In this document: piece by piece, positions 32,925 to 43,925 of the stretch | Layout: every line of letters starts with the position of its first letter | How positions within the stretch are numbered: the first letter of the stretch is position 1 | DNA from: Monoplex corrugatus | Lineage: Eukaryota; Mollusca; Gastropoda; Littorinimorpha; Ranellidae | Length of the DNA stretch: 47,500 bases | Assembly (NCBI GenBank): GCA_030674185.1 | Contig: CM060307.1 | Span: 57,056,481 to 57,103,980 of the forward strand | Reading direction: 5' to 3' | Notes under the pieces: generated by a model | What the model saw: the letters and a program-made list of their open reading frames with translations, nothing else | The model's database searches: none | Told to the model about the DNA's origin: nothing | Program-made: the position numbers and the translations under genes

Positions 32925-33350
32925 CCTGTAGACAAGAAACGATACAAAACGGAGACACCTTGGAACATTCTTAGGAGAACAAAATATAATTTATGTTATC
33001 TGCTATTGGCACAGTGACGTCACAGCCTGTGACGCACATCTTGGTAAAGAAATTGACAGGAAGTAAGGAGGGGGGGGGGAGGAAAGGAGGTTGGAATCAG
33101 ATTGAAATAACTATTTTTGGGACACGGGACCCCGTCTCCCCTCTCCTCCCTCCCTCCCAGCCCTACTGTCGTCCTTTCACAGACACACAGCGATGAGATG
33201 TTCAGCCCCCAGCAGCCTTTTAGCCACTCTATCACTGGCTGGCTTCAGAACAAAAGGGCAAAGGTAACGGAGGATTGGAGAGAAAAGCGGTGAAGGACTG
33301 GAGAGGCTGGAACTGAGAAAATGGGTGAAATGGTTTGGGATAAATCTTCC
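32925..33350 (+). repeat. Dispersed repeat R1, copy A, with a CRE octamer
   Basis: Blocks shared in order with 36810-37240 are: ACCTTGGAACATTCTTAGGAG; CTATTGGCACAGTGACGTCA; GGTTGGAATCAGATTGAAAT; TTTTTGGGACACGGGA; CTTTCACAGACACACAGCGA; GGCTGGCTTC followed by AACAAAAGGGCAAAGGTA. The palindromic octamer TGACGTCA (33015-33022) is kept in both copies. Family unknown. No open frame is conserved between the copies, so it is not obviously coding. Confidence 0.75.
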
Positions 33351-34600
33351 AGAAGAAGAATACTGACACCCAGCCTTTCACAACTTATGGGCTGATCTAA
33401 AGAACATCAGCTAGCGCAATCATACTGTCATCATTCTTAGACTTCAGACATCAAGTCTGTTTTAACTGAATCAGATTTGTGTTTATTTTCAAAAATGGAA
33501 TTAGCCTATGCTTTAAGATATAGACCACTCCATGTTAGTTCTAAAATACGTTGTTTTCTTTTCTGATTATCATTTTTCAGCGCTGCATAAAATGTGTTAA
33601 CATGAACTCGACTGCAACTTAAGGATCAAGGAGAAAATGTGAGAAAGTTACTTCGTTTTCCAGTTAAATTAGCAAGTTATGCCATGGGTGACGCATGGTG
33701 AAAATGTTATCATTGAGTACTTTGTTTATCAGATGGCACTGGAGCTGGATGTATACATATTCTGCCTGTCTCAATGACAGACAAAAGGGCTGAATGCGTT
33801 GAAGTGTTGACAACCGAGATCCCTAGTCAGAGTGCCTGTAGTTGCCAGTTGTGGAAGATCTTGAATGAACATCATTAATTACTTCATATTGCTTATAGTC
33901 CAGCTGACTACTAGAGCCATATCAGGTTAACACCACGTCAAAAAAGGACAACCCGTTACGATAAAAGACAACAGTTAAAAACCATGCTCACCGTTAACCT
34001 TGCAAATCTAAAAGGCCATTTTCTTTAATGAATCCAATCATGATACATGTATTCATTTAACACGCTGTGTAATAATTTGTATTTTAACGTACTACATATC
34101 TGGAAAATGAAATATATGGTTCCTTTTTGAGGGTGGTGGTAGGTTAGGGGAGAGGTAATGATCATGCAATTTTATTGTCTTTTGTTTGTATGGCTTTTGT
34201 GGATATTTAGCTCATGGCAGTGAATTTCAGATCGGTTCCTAATTCTTGCAAACAATCGCATCGTTTTCTATATTTCTCTTATTCCTCTCGGGTTGTACCT
34301 ATTCTCTTTTGTCTTAATTTATGAAGATTAGAAATGGCAAATGTGTCAGCTTGCCTGTACAAAATTGTTTCATTTAATTTCATCTCTCTTTATATCTCCC
34401 TTAAGGATGCATCCATGCACACTATAGCTCATTAATTTTCGGGCGTTGTGTTACTAACTCATCGACGTATTACACGATGAGCATACTTCTGTGTATCAGC
34501 CAATCTTTTTGGCTTGAGTGAAATGCACCAGCAATAGTAATTACATCAACAAATGTAAATCTTCTTGCTACCATCACAGTGACTAGAAGCTAAGCCGTGT
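33351..34600. other. AT-rich non-coding stretch
   Basis: About 1.25 kb with no open frame, repeat family or RNA gene that I recognise. Confidence 0.5.
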
Positions 34601-34727
34601 TCGTCAGTGGTTGTTAAAACTTGTGGCTGCTACAAAGAGGGCAGCACACGAAGAGGCAGACAGAAACTGGGAATCTGAAAATGCATGTGATGAAATGGTG
34701 TGTCATGACGATTTCTTCCACTCCCCC

Positions 34728-34818
34728 CCCCCTCTCTCTCTCTTTTTTTTTTCTCTCTCTCTCTCTTTCTCTCTTTTTCTCTCTCTTTCTCTCTTTCTCT
34801 CTCTCTCTTTCTCTCTCT

Positions 34819-34892
<74 letters not shown>
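34728..34892. repeat. (CT)n microsatellite with poly-C and poly-T
   Basis: Nine C, then CT repeats with a T run, nearly pure (CT)n from about 34822 to 34890. Confidence 0.95.
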
Positions 34893-34894
<2 letters not shown>

Positions 34895-35046
34895 CTTGAC
34901 AACAATCGAATTCTGAAGCATGCATCCATGAACATGGACACACGCACATTGGGAACACGCGCACATGTCAAAATTGTGTCACATCCATTACCAGATAATG
35001 TACATAAAAAGACAGACAGGAACAATAAATAGAGAGAAAGAGAGAG

Positions 35047-35093
35047 GGGGAGGAGAGAGAGAGACAGGGGGGTTGGGGGTTGGGGGGGGGGGG
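35047..35093 (+). other. G-quadruplex motif
   Basis: G-runs of five or more separated by TT, ending in about 13 G. Strong G-quadruplex consensus on the plus strand, preceded by a GA tract. Confidence 0.75.
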
Positions 35094-35199
35094 CGTTGTC
35101 GTTAAGGTTTGCTGTCAAATCACATTTATTACTCTTCTTTCTCTTGCATTTTTGCACAATGAATCATCTATCCTTTCACGCCTGTGTGATTTTTTTGCA

Positions 35200-35319
35200 C
35201 TCCCTCTCTCTGTCTCTGTCTCTCTCTGTCTCTCTGTCTCTCTCTCTCTCTTTTCTCTCTCTTTCTCTCTGTCTCTTTTTTTCTCTCTGTCTCTATCTCT
35301 CTCTGTCTCTGTCTCTTGC

Positions 35320-35378
<59 letters not shown>

Positions 35379-35450
35379 CTATCTATATCTATCTATCTAT
35401 CTATCTACACTTTATCTCTATCTCTTTCTGTCTCTCTCTCTCTGTCTGTT
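35200..35450. repeat. (CT)n/(CTGT)n/(CTAT)n microsatellite block
   Basis: CT repeats, then (CTGT)n near 35320-35345 and (CTAT)n near 35360-35407. Confidence 0.93.
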
Positions 35451-35679
35451 TTCTTTTTCATTTCCGTTTCTTCAACTGCTATTTTTTGTTATCACGATTT
35501 CTTTTTAGAAGCCAAAGAAATAATATTTGTAGAAGCTTGTTCCTTGCTCTGATGTAGTACATCATTACCATCATTATCATCATTATTGTCGACATTAGTA
35601 AGAGCAGAATTTCTTTGCCTACAATCACAACCTTCTGTTTGCTGTTTTCTCCAAATTTATACTGTAGTTTTAAAGAAGA

Positions 35680-35980
35680 AATATAAAAAAAAAGTTGGGA
35701 AAAGAAACACGAAAGAACAGAGAGAAGAAAAAGAAAAAGCGATTTCCTTCAATGTCATAGGAGGAGCAAGAGGAGGAAGAGGAGAAGGAGAAGGAGAGGA
35801 GAAGGAGGTAGGAGAGGAAGAGAAAGGGGAGGAGAGGACGACAAGCAGCAAGAACGAGGCAGGACAAAAAGGCCAGAAGAGTGCAAAAAATAAAGAAAAA
35901 GTTCCAAAACGCTCAAATCATTAAGGTATACTTTTAGTATTTACTATTTGTGTTTTTTCTTTTTTTTTTTTTTTTTTTCG
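35680..35980. repeat. Purine-rich tract and T-run
   Basis: A GAGGAG-type purine tract near 35695-35900 gives lysine/glutamate/arginine-rich frames of no significance. A T-run of about 20 follows near 35959-35978. Confidence 0.8.
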
Positions 35981-36164
35981 TTTTTTTCACGCTAGTTTTA
36001 GAAAAAGGTCCTGCACATGATACAGATTTCGGTATACATATTCCTCTGAATGCTATCAGTTAATTAGAAGAATACATTTTAGAATAATATCAGATATGTA
36101 CCATAACAATGGTCAGACACTGTTAGCATGTATGCATCTATGTACGCGTACGAATCTGTGTATT

Positions 36165-36166
36165 TT

Positions 36167-36210
<44 letters not shown>

Positions 36211-36269
36211 TGTGTGTGTAGAGGTGTGTGTGTGTGTGTGTGTAGAGGTGTGTGTGTGTGTGTGTGTAG

Positions 36270-36305
<36 letters not shown>

Positions 36306-36333
36306 GTGTGTGTGTGTGTATGTGTGTGTGTAG

Positions 36334-36426
<93 letters not shown>
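36165..36426. repeat. (TG)n array with periodic TAGAGG interruptions
   Basis: TG tracts are split five times by TAGAGG (near 36219, 36243, 36267, 36301, 36331), giving a higher-order unit of about 24 bp in part of the array. The interruption must have spread by unequal exchange or slippage of whole blocks. Confidence 0.93.
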
Positions 36427-36427
<1 letters not shown>

Positions 36428-36809
36428 TAGTTTGAATTGTTGCTTTCTTTTTCAGTAAACACAGGAAAATAGACATGGACGTATGTGTATCCATGAAGAA
36501 TTCACTACACCATTTTGTCTGTTTTTATTTGTTTTGTTTGTTTTGTTTTGTTTATTTAAAGAATGTAGCTGGAAATGTTTTACGTCGGAAATGATAATGA
36601 AAGACGATACGGAAAGTCCAGAGGATTTAAAGAAAGGAGGGGAAGACAACGGTGCACTATGGCTAAGATGGCTACAATGCGGGCAAGGGCTCACTTCCAC
36701 ATTCATCTTGCTTACTTCCGCATTATCTCCCTTTCCACTCCCATCTCTCTCCTTCACTTCCAGTCCTTGTGGTCGTTATTTGATGCCAACCTCCCTGCGG
36801 AGGGACAAT

Positions 36810-37240
36810 GTAATGGGACATAACGACAGAAAACAAAGAGAGACCTTGAAACACTTATGGAGGAACAGAATGTGCATCCGCCATTAGCACAATGACGTCA
36901 CCACTTTTGAACACGCCACAGTGTAGAGAGGGAGAGGAGGATGGTAGAAAAGGGGAAGATAGAAATCGGAATCAAATAATTGTTTTTTTGGGACAAGGAA
37001 AGTCCCCCTTCCACCAGCATCACGCTGCCCAGAACCTTGCTGACGTCTTTTCACAGACAAGTGGCAACGAGATTCCCAGCGTGCAAAGACATTTAATCCA
37101 CTTAAGCATTTGCTGGCTTGAAAACAAAAGGGCAAAGGTAGACAGAATAATTGGGGGAAGCGGGGAGGGGAGGGGGAGGCGGTAGCAGAGTGAAGCAGGT
37201 GGAATCAGGAAAAAAAGGTTAACAGTGGAAGATTATTTTC
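36810..37240 (+). repeat. Dispersed repeat R1, copy B, with a CRE octamer
   Basis: Blocks are GACCTTGAAACACTTATGGAG; CATTAGCACAATGACGTCA; AATCGGAATCAAATAATTG; TTTTTTGGGACAAGGA; TTTTCACAGACAAGTGGCA; TTGCTGGCTTGAAAACAAAAG then GGCAAAGGTA. It lies about 3.88 kb from copy A in the same orientation. TGACGTCA is at 36893-36900, and a second CTGACGTCT lies near 37040. Confidence 0.75.
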
Positions 37241-37356
37241 TTTCAGGATCATCGCACAAAGGAAGATTTTCTTTGTGCTCGCTCACCGCTCCCCCCTCCC
37301 TGACCTCATTTTCTTTGCCATCTTAATGGCCACAGAAGCAGGCACAGTTTTCATAA

Positions 37357-37765
37357 TACGATGATGATGATGAGGAGGAGGAGGAGGAGGAGGATGACGA
37401 TGAGGATGATAATCATGATGCTATGGAGTTCCATCTAGGATTGAGACTACGTGACAGGGTGATGCTCTACGCTTACTATCATAATATGTCCTGGCTTCAA
37501 CCATGCCAGAGAGTTACAGATATTTGTGGTGCTGGTCAGAAGATTTGAGCAACCCTCAATGACGCATCCGTGCAGTGGATGAGGCTCGACTGTGTGGTCT
37601 TAGTCTTCAAGTGAAGCCCCAAAACACGCTTAACTCTAGGTAGGAGCTGGTAGGAGCCAGAAAATCCCAAAATGATTTTTGACAGGACTGGTGGGGATTC
37701 GAACCCGAACCTTCTAGTTGGTAGTCCATTGCTCTACCCACTACACCACGGCGAGGCGACTGGTT
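37357..37765 (-). mobile_element. tRNA-derived SINE, minus strand, near full length
   Basis: The minus strand starts CGCCGTGGTGTAGTGGGTAG (a good A box), followed by GGTTCGGGTTCGAATCCCC (a near-perfect B box) at tRNA spacing. The body has CATTTTGGGATTTTCTGGC, CTTCACTTGAAGACTAAGAC and TCATTGAGGGTTGCTCAAAT. It ends in a CATCATC/(TCC)n tail at plus 37360-37405. Pol III would transcribe it from the internal boxes, and a partner LINE is needed for mobility. The head is the best preserved tRNA-like sequence in the window, but it cannot be a working tRNA because it has no acceptor-stem pairing and is fused to the body. A truncated relative is at 24625-24715. Confidence 0.75.
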
Positions 37766-37915
37766 GTGGAGGATAAATCTAGCGAAAAGAAACGATGCAT
37801 CAGGGAATTTCACATCAGACAATGAATACAGGGCCTTGCAGGGGAGAGGAGGGGTAGGAATATAAATAGAAGTTATGTAGAAGTAAGCAGAAACCAGAAA
37901 AAAACACGAAAATAG

Positions 37916-38042
37916 AATCAGAACGCGTATTTAATACAACCAGACAAGGCAGGCGCAAATTTTCGGCTAGCTTACCTTTGTCAAGCGTAAACATACGATC
38001 ACGAACAAACAATAAAGACAAAACTTAGGAGAAAAAGACTAA
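37916..38042 (-). mobile_element. Dispersed repeat H, copy 2
   Basis: The minus strand starts TTAGTCTTTTTCTCCTAAG, contains CTTGACAAAGGTAAGCTAGC then CGAAAATTTGCGCCTG, CTTGTCTGG and ACGCGTTCTGAT. It aligns along its whole length with 9737-9865. The downstream tail here is T-rich, not (TTTG)n. Confidence 0.65.
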
Positions 38043-38061
38043 AATTTCCCTACTGCTTCGT

Positions 38062-38425
38062 CCAGTGGAAGTAAGATAGGTGTGAAGTTCATGGTTTCAA
38101 TAGTTAAGGCATCTGTCTACATGTAGGATTCCAGACACCAGGCGTCGAATCAGGGATCAAACAGGAGTTTTCCTTCTACTTCCACCGTATTGTCAGTGAT
38201 GATTTAAGTGCTAGTCTTTTGGCTGAGACGATAAACCCATGTCCCGTATGCAGCACGCTCTCTGAGCACGTTAAAAATCGCACAACAGCAAAGGAGTTGT
38301 CTCTGGTAGACCTCCTTAAACTAATTCGCATTCAAAGGTATATGATAAACACATGCAAATGGAAAAAAATGAAAATGAGTGGCGCTTCACAGTGGCGAAG
38401 CGTTCTCCCCAAAAACGTAATTTAT
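38062..38425 (+). mobile_element. tRNA-derived SINE, snail-type body
   Basis: The head has TCATGGTTTCAATAGTTAAG (A-box-like) and GGCGTCGAATCAGGG (B-box-like). The body has GAGACGATAAACCCATGTCCC, GAGCACGTTAAAAATCGCAC, GTTGTCTCTGGTAGA, AATGAGTGGCGCTTCACAG and GGCGAAGCGTTCTCCCC. The block order matches the SINEs at 4.1 kb and 20.0 kb. Diverged, so an old insertion. Confidence 0.7.
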
Positions 38426-38450
38426 CTTCTTGTTATTGTAATATTAATGG

Positions 38451-38550
38451 AAGAGAGAGAGAGAGAAGAGACAGACAGACAGACAGACAGTGAGAGAGAC
38501 AGAGAGAGAAAGTGAGACAGACAGTGAGAGAGAGAGAGAGAGAGAGGGGG
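38451..38550. repeat. (GA)n/(GACA)n microsatellite
   Basis: GA and GACA repeats ending in a run of about nine G. Confidence 0.93.
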
Positions 38551-39040
38551 GGGGGAGGCAGAGAACAAAAAGAAAAAAGAAAAGAGAATAGAAAAAGATC
38601 TAATTTTTAATTTAGCAAACAAGAAATAATGACCACCATGCTCTTACACACAACGCCTATGTTTCTTTCTGTCAACGGTTTTTTTTCCTGTTTTATAAAT
38701 TCTCTAATCATAATGGTTCGTATAGTCTCCCATATAAAAATCATCCGTCTGACTAAGACGACAGACATTTCATAAATCGGTCAGTGAAAGTGTACTCCAA
38801 AGGGAGAGAAAAAAAAAGAAAAAAGAAAGAAGAGCATGTACACCTTTAGATTAAATTTCTTAGTAGAGGAAGCCTTTCGTTCAACTGGCCGTGTAAAAGA
38901 GTTTGATGGAAATGAGCAAAAGATAGATTAAAGCCACTAGACCTCAAGCAAAATGATACTGTAATAAAATAATCAACCGCCAGCTGAATAACACAGTCTG
39001 TTTGATGTCCAACTTTCGTTACAACAACACATCAATGGTG
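38551..39040. other. Non-coding stretch, no feature recognised
   Basis: AT-rich with several A-rich and T-rich runs. Nothing recognised. Confidence 0.4.
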
Positions 39041-39199
39041 ACATACATACATACATACATACATACATACATACATACATACATACATACATGTATACAT
39101 ATACATAGACATGTGTGTATTATACATATACATATACATGTATATACATATGTATATACACATACACATGTGTGTACGTGTGCGTGTGTACATACATAC

Positions 39200-39242
<43 letters not shown>

Positions 39243-39255
39243 GAGAAAGAGAGAT
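39041..39255. repeat. (CATA)n then (GACA)n arrays
   Basis: About twelve CATA units at 39041-39091, TATACA-rich sequence, then ten GACA units near 39205-39243. Confidence 0.93.
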
Positions 39256-39700
39256 TCTCTCCCCAAATACAATAACATAAAAAGCAAGAAGGACACAGAC
39301 CTCCTCTTTGTGAACTTGTTTCAATTCATCTTACTTGACAAATCATCAGAATCAAAGGTCAGACGGAGGACAATATAGGTCAGGGAGCTCTATGGAGTTT
39401 TCATGTATGGTGCCTCTGCTTTTAGCTGTAGATTCATTGCTTTCTTCCGACATCCTATTGCACCCTGCATCCTTGGGTCATATAATACATTGACCACCTC
39501 TCTGGGTGACCGTGCTTGGGTTATCCTTCATAAAAACTAAGCCGGCACACGTTCCTGTCTGTATCGTCCTCTCAGACAGAGGAAATTCGTTTACATTAAC
39601 CATCCACATTATCTGGTTGTATGCGAGAGACTGAAGTCATGATAATCAGTAAAAAAAAAAAGTTTAAAAAGAAATTCCCTCATGCAAAATAACAACAAAC
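39256..39700. other. Non-coding stretch, no feature recognised
   Basis: No gene or repeat family seen apart from an A-run near 39651. Confidence 0.4.
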
Positions 39701-39704
39701 AGCA

Positions 39705-40035
39705 CAATTTTAGGACAATAGTCTTCCAACTGAAAGGTGTGTGTTCAAATCTGCTTTGGTACTGCCAGGAGGACAAAGGGTGGAGATTTTTTCCGATCTC
39801 CCAGGTCAACATACAAGTAGATCTACTAGTGCCTAAACCTAACTCATGTTTAATACGCATCCAAACATTTAATACGCATCTTTAGGATCATGTAAGTCAT
39901 GTCAGTATTTAGTAGTTCATGGAAACATAGAAAATACCCAGCATGCACACTGCCTTTATGGTGGATTTAAGAAAACACGCCCATACAGTAACAACACTAT
40001 TCCTGTGTTCGAGGGAGTTGTAGCCCGTGAACGGG
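39705..40035 (+). mobile_element. tRNA-derived SINE, second family
   Basis: The tRNA-like head TCTTCCAACTGAAAGG then GTGTGTTCAAATCTGC (B-box-like) precedes a body with GATCTCCCAGGTCAACA, GATCTACTAGTGCCTAAACC, AATACGCATC (twice), GGATCATGTAAGTCATGTCAG, CATGGAAACATAGAAAATAC, CCAGCATGCACACTGCC and GAGTTGTAGCCCGTGAACG. I recall this block order from abundant SINEs in marine snail sequences, so I am fairly sure of the class. This copy is diverged and partly shortened. No coding capacity. Confidence 0.7.
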
Positions 40036-40620
40036 AAATAAACATATATGTGACTTTCCACCACGAAATGAGTCACTTGTCCACTTCAGGCAGTTTCACT
40101 TTTTCATTGCTTCTAAATGTACATTTACTGCTCTTTCTAATGAAGAAAACCATTTTAAGATCGGACAATAAATACCTGAGGTACAGCCTTCCAAACATGG
40201 CACTCTTCCGAAACACAGTTTTGAGAAAATCAAGAAAAACGAAAGTGAAAGTTCAGATCAGCATGTTGGGTAGGGTAATGCAGATAGCTTTTTTCATTCA
40301 GAAAGAACCACAATATGCGTAATTTATTGAATGTAAAATGTGTATGAAGGGTTCCGGCATCCTTTTAAAATCAACAACTCCATAACGAGCCCTGACATCC
40401 CTCTCGCTTATTTTGCCCCATTGTGCAAAACACTGCCAGTGGACAAGCGACTCACTCCGTGATGGAAGGTCACATATACATCAAACATGACATTCATAAC
40501 CAAAACATCAACAACAACACTTTTGAACTAATGCCACATGTAGGTAAAACATTTGACTGATAATACGTACTTAGAATTAAACGTTCGATATACGTCAAAA
40601 AGATTAATGGGGTTCATACA
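40036..40620. other. Non-coding stretch, no feature recognised
   Basis: No feature recognised. A 105-codon frame at 40005-40322 overlaps the SINE end and has no domain. Confidence 0.4.
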
Positions 40621-40629
40621 GAGAGAAAT

Positions 40630-40850
40630 AAAAAAAAAAGAGAGACAGAGCAGCAGACAAAGAGAGAAAGAGACAGACAGACAGAGAAAGAAGAGAAAGA
40701 GAGACAGATACAGAGACAGAGAGGGGAAAAACAGACAGACAGCAGACAGACAGGCAGACAGACAGACAGGCAGACAGACGGACAGACAGAGACAGAGAGA
40801 GAGATCATCTGAAGGAAGGAGAGGGAGAAGGAGAAGAATGGAAAGAAGAG
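40630..40850. repeat. (GACA/GAGA)n microsatellite
   Basis: Purine-rich GACA, GAGA and CAGG repeats. Confidence 0.93.
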
Positions 40851-40865
40851 TCGTCATCATTCATT

Positions 40866-41047
40866 GACACGCACATTGTCTGCATAGTCTCTGGTGCATG
40901 ACCAAGTTCATATCAACAAAGAGGATATTGATAGAAAGCTGTATTTGCACAGTATGGCTACCTGGCAGTTTGCTGCTAGGGGTAATTCCATAACATTAGC
41001 CAGTGGGTCAGCTTCCATTTTGCCCAGATAAAAGTGAAATTTCCACT
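40866..41047 (+). repeat. Diverged direct repeat D, copy 1
   Basis: Blocks CACGCACATTGTCTGC, GTCTCTGGTGCAT, AGAAAGCTGTATTTGCACAG, GTTTGCTGCTAGGGGTAATTC, ATAACATTAGCCAGTGGG, AGATAAAAG and AATTTCCACTAGG recur in order at 41686-41882. Confidence 0.75.
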
Positions 41048-41204
41048 AGGTTTGATACTGTGATGGGCCACAGACCGTGAGACAATTTGGGTGTGTTTGG
41101 TGTGGGGTGTGTTTTGAGAGGAACGCGGTTTGAAGAAGTGCAGGAATATTTATACCTGCAGTGCACATAAATCGGCTATGCTAATGGAGTTTGCATTATC
41201 GTAG

Positions 41205-41330
41205 GTATTCTTGTTCTGTCTGTCTCTGTCTGTCTATCTGTTTGTCGTTCTGTCTCTGTCTGTCTGTCAGTCTGTCTCTCTGTCTCTTTCTCTCTGTCTC
41301 TGTTTCTCTCTCCCTCTCTCTCGCTCTTTG

Positions 41331-41370
<40 letters not shown>

Positions 41371-41445
41371 TGTTCTTGTCTTGTGTTGTGTGTGTGTGTG
41401 TGTGTTCTTCTCCTCTGTCTCTCTGTCTGGTCTCTGTCTTCTGTT

Positions 41446-41477
<32 letters not shown>

Positions 41478-41580
41478 TCTGTACGTGTGTGCACGTGTGT
41501 ATGTGTGTGTGTGTGTGTTTGTCTTTTTTGTCTGTCTGTCTGTCTGTCTGTCTGCATGTCTGTATCTGTGCGCATGGGCG
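41205..41580. repeat. (CTGT/CT)n and (TG)n microsatellite block
   Basis: CT and CTGT repeats alternate with (TG)n (near 41333-41405 and 41485-41520). It lies between the two copies of direct repeat D. Confidence 0.93.
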
Positions 41581-41685
41581 TGGATGCTGCATCCATTTCT
41601 TCCTCCAACGGATCTACTGTTTCTGTCATTAAGTGAGAGGGTGGTAGAGGGAGATAATTGGAGAGAAGAGTGTCAAATTCTGTGT

Positions 41686-41882
41686 GTCACGCACGCTGCC
41701 TGCCTGCCTGGTATCTGGTGCGTATCAAGGTCTGTGTCAGACACAGGGAGGTTATTTATAGACAGCTTTCTTTGCACAGTTCACATACCCATCAGTTTTG
41801 CTGCTGGAGATAGTTCAATAACATTGCCTGGCGGACAAGCATTTTTTTTTCTTATTTATCTAGATGAAAGCTGAATTCCACT
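41686..41882 (+). repeat. Diverged direct repeat D, copy 2
   Basis: Blocks CACGCACGCTGCCTGC, GTATCTGGTGCGT, AGACAGCTTTCTTTGCACAG, GTTTTGCTGCTGGAGATAGTTC, ATAACATTGCCTGGCGG, AGATGAAAG and AATTCCACTATT match copy 1 about 820 bp upstream. It carries an extra T-rich insertion. Confidence 0.75.
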
Positions 41883-42017
41883 ATTCCAGTGGGGTAGAGA
41901 TGGAGATGGGTTTGTGTGGGTTTGTTAGGGAGTAAGATAGGTTGATAAAAGGGGCAGAAGAGTCAACAGAGTTGAAAAATAGTGTGTGTTTGTTGATGTT
42001 GTGTTATGCCATTCTGT

Positions 42018-42070
42018 TGGTTTTGTTTTGTTTTGTTTTGTTTTGTTTATTTGTTTTGTTTTGTTTTCCT
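42018..42070. repeat. (GTTTT)n array
   Basis: About nine GTTTT units with one interruption. Confidence 0.9.
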
Positions 42071-42097
42071 CTGCTGTGGGTGGGTTGATGAATACAT

Positions 42098-42354
42098 GTG
42101 TGCGTGTGTGCGTGCGTGCGTGTGTGTGTGTGTATGTGTGTGTGTGTGTGTGTTTGCGCGCGTGCGTGCGCGTGAGCGTCTGCGCTCATGTGTGTGTAAG
42201 AGAGACAGAGAAAGAGAAACAGAGAGAGAGAGAGAGAAAGAGACAGACAGACAAACAGACAGAGAGACAGACAGAGGCAGACAGGAACAGAAAAGGAGAG
42301 TGAGAGACAGAAAGAGGAGGTGAGAGAAGAGAAAGAGAAGACAGACAGACAAAA

Positions 42355-42405
<51 letters not shown>

Positions 42406-42432
42406 AAGAGAGAGAGAGGAGGAGAGAGGATA
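42098..42432. repeat. (TG)n/(TGCG)n then (GACA/GA)n microsatellite block
   Basis: TG and GCGTGC repeats to about 42195, then GA and GACA repeats to 42432. Confidence 0.93.
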
Positions 42433-42562
42433 AAATAGCATATGATGGCATTTTAGCACGCAATTCAGTTTCGCTTTTATTTCCGTTATAAATGTGTTTG
42501 AAATAATGAAGGGCTGGCATTTAGGCCTGACAGTTTTGAATAGAGGTATTCTCTTGTAGTTT

Positions 42563-42682
42563 GAATGTGCTCAACAAGGCATCAGATGGCACTGATAATT
42601 TCTCGTGCGAAATGATTCAAATGAATGTGCTCAACAAGGTATCAGATGGCACTGATAATTTCTTGTGCGAAATGATTCAAAT
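42563..42682 (+). repeat. 60-bp tandem duplication
   Basis: Two adjacent 60-bp units (GAATGTGCTCAACAAGG ... GAAATGATTCAAAT) at 42563-42622 and 42623-42682. They differ at two positions, both C/T transitions. Confidence 0.95.
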
Positions 42683-43470
42683 GCCATTTAGAGGGGACTT
42701 TTTTTTTATCACAAATTAGGATGGTGATCGCCTATGCACAAATGTTAACATGTGATGCAACTGAATATTGAACTGCAACATAAAAAGCATGAATACATAG
42801 TAAGCATGTTTTTGACAGGCAACAGCATTCTTAGCGAGTTGAGGAGTTGCATGGGGATAATTCAAAGTGACAAGGTCTTGAAATTGTATTTGATTTATGA
42901 AGTCTGAACTAACATGAGTGATGTTGACAGTGCCTGTTTACCTCTCATTGCAACCAGTCATTCATCCATTCGCAACTCATCAGCTCTCTCGTTAGTCGTC
43001 GTCCATGGTAATGGAAACTCTAGCTGAATGCAAGCACAAACACATTCCCAAGGAAAACCCTATCATCACTGTCATCACGCCAACCACTTACTGTGTGGAA
43101 ATGGCCTTTAGAGTCCGTAGAGAATTCAGGACGACGTACAAACTCCCACCCGACTGTGGTCGCCTCCCGACCAGAGCAGGGTTTATGCACCACTGAATGA
43201 GCAAGGGTGACCAATCTTTGTTGTCAGTGTACCTGAAAGCTCTGTCTTGGGTCCAGAAATGTTATGTATACAAGGCTTGTATTCACACTATTTCATAAAA
43301 TGTTTATGTTTAGTTTAACAATGATAAGATGAGGACCGTGTATGTCTTTTTCTTCTTTTTTTTTTCTTGTCACATAAAATTATATATTTTCTATGTGCAA
43401 ACACCTCAAACCAATAGCTGCACGTGTTGTAATTATTCTTATTCATCATTCTTACATTTTTTTATTTTAT
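42683..43470. other. Non-coding stretch, no feature recognised
   Basis: No gene or repeat family recognised. The frame at 43005-43196 has no domain. Confidence 0.4.
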
Positions 43471-43479
43471 GTTTATTAA

Positions 43480-43581
43480 GTAGATTTTTTAGCAACGGCA
43501 GACATAAAAAATTGATCAAACACTGTTGTATAATGATATGATTATGCCGTTGGAAAATAAAGATTAGTCAATCAATCAATT

Positions 43582-43615
<34 letters not shown>

Positions 43616-43641
43616 CCAGTCAATCAATTCATTAATCAATT
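43480..43641 (+). mobile_element. Probable retroelement 3' end with (AATC)n tail
   Basis: A 3' UTR-like AT-rich stretch ends GCCGTTGGAAAATAAAGATT and continues into about seventeen AATC units with AATT variants. An AATAAA signal followed by a short tandem tail is typical of CR1/L2-like or RTE-like LINE ends. No coding part is attached. Confidence 0.4.
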
Positions 43642-43811
43642 GTATTTCTCGCTTTCTTTTGTTGTTACTGTGCTGATGTTGTTTTGATTTGTTTTGTTCA
43701 TGTTGTTTACTTTTGTCACCACAAATGTTACCACGAGAAATTCGGGTTTTTTCTGCTTGGAGACAGCACGTCGCCGCAGTTCAGCGCCATCTTTTTCTGT
43801 TCTTTTCTGTA

Positions 43812-43925
43812 TGTGGTACTTCGTTTTCTGTAGTGTGTACTTCTGTTTTCTGTATGTGTGTACTTCTGTTTTCTGTATGTGTGTACTTCTGTTTTCTGTA
43901 TGTGTGTACTTCTGTTTTCTGTATA
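43812..43925. repeat. 23-bp minisatellite, about 5 units
   Basis: Unit TGTGTGTACTTCTGTTTTCT then GTA. The last units are identical. Because 23 is not divisible by 3, the same CVLLFS/YFCFL/TSVFC peptides cycle through all three frames, which makes three overlapping open frames of no significance. Confidence 0.93.

Noticed and set aside
37690..37765. Functional tRNA gene on the minus strand
   Set aside because: A and B boxes are good, but acceptor-stem pairing is absent and the sequence continues into a SINE body with a simple tail.
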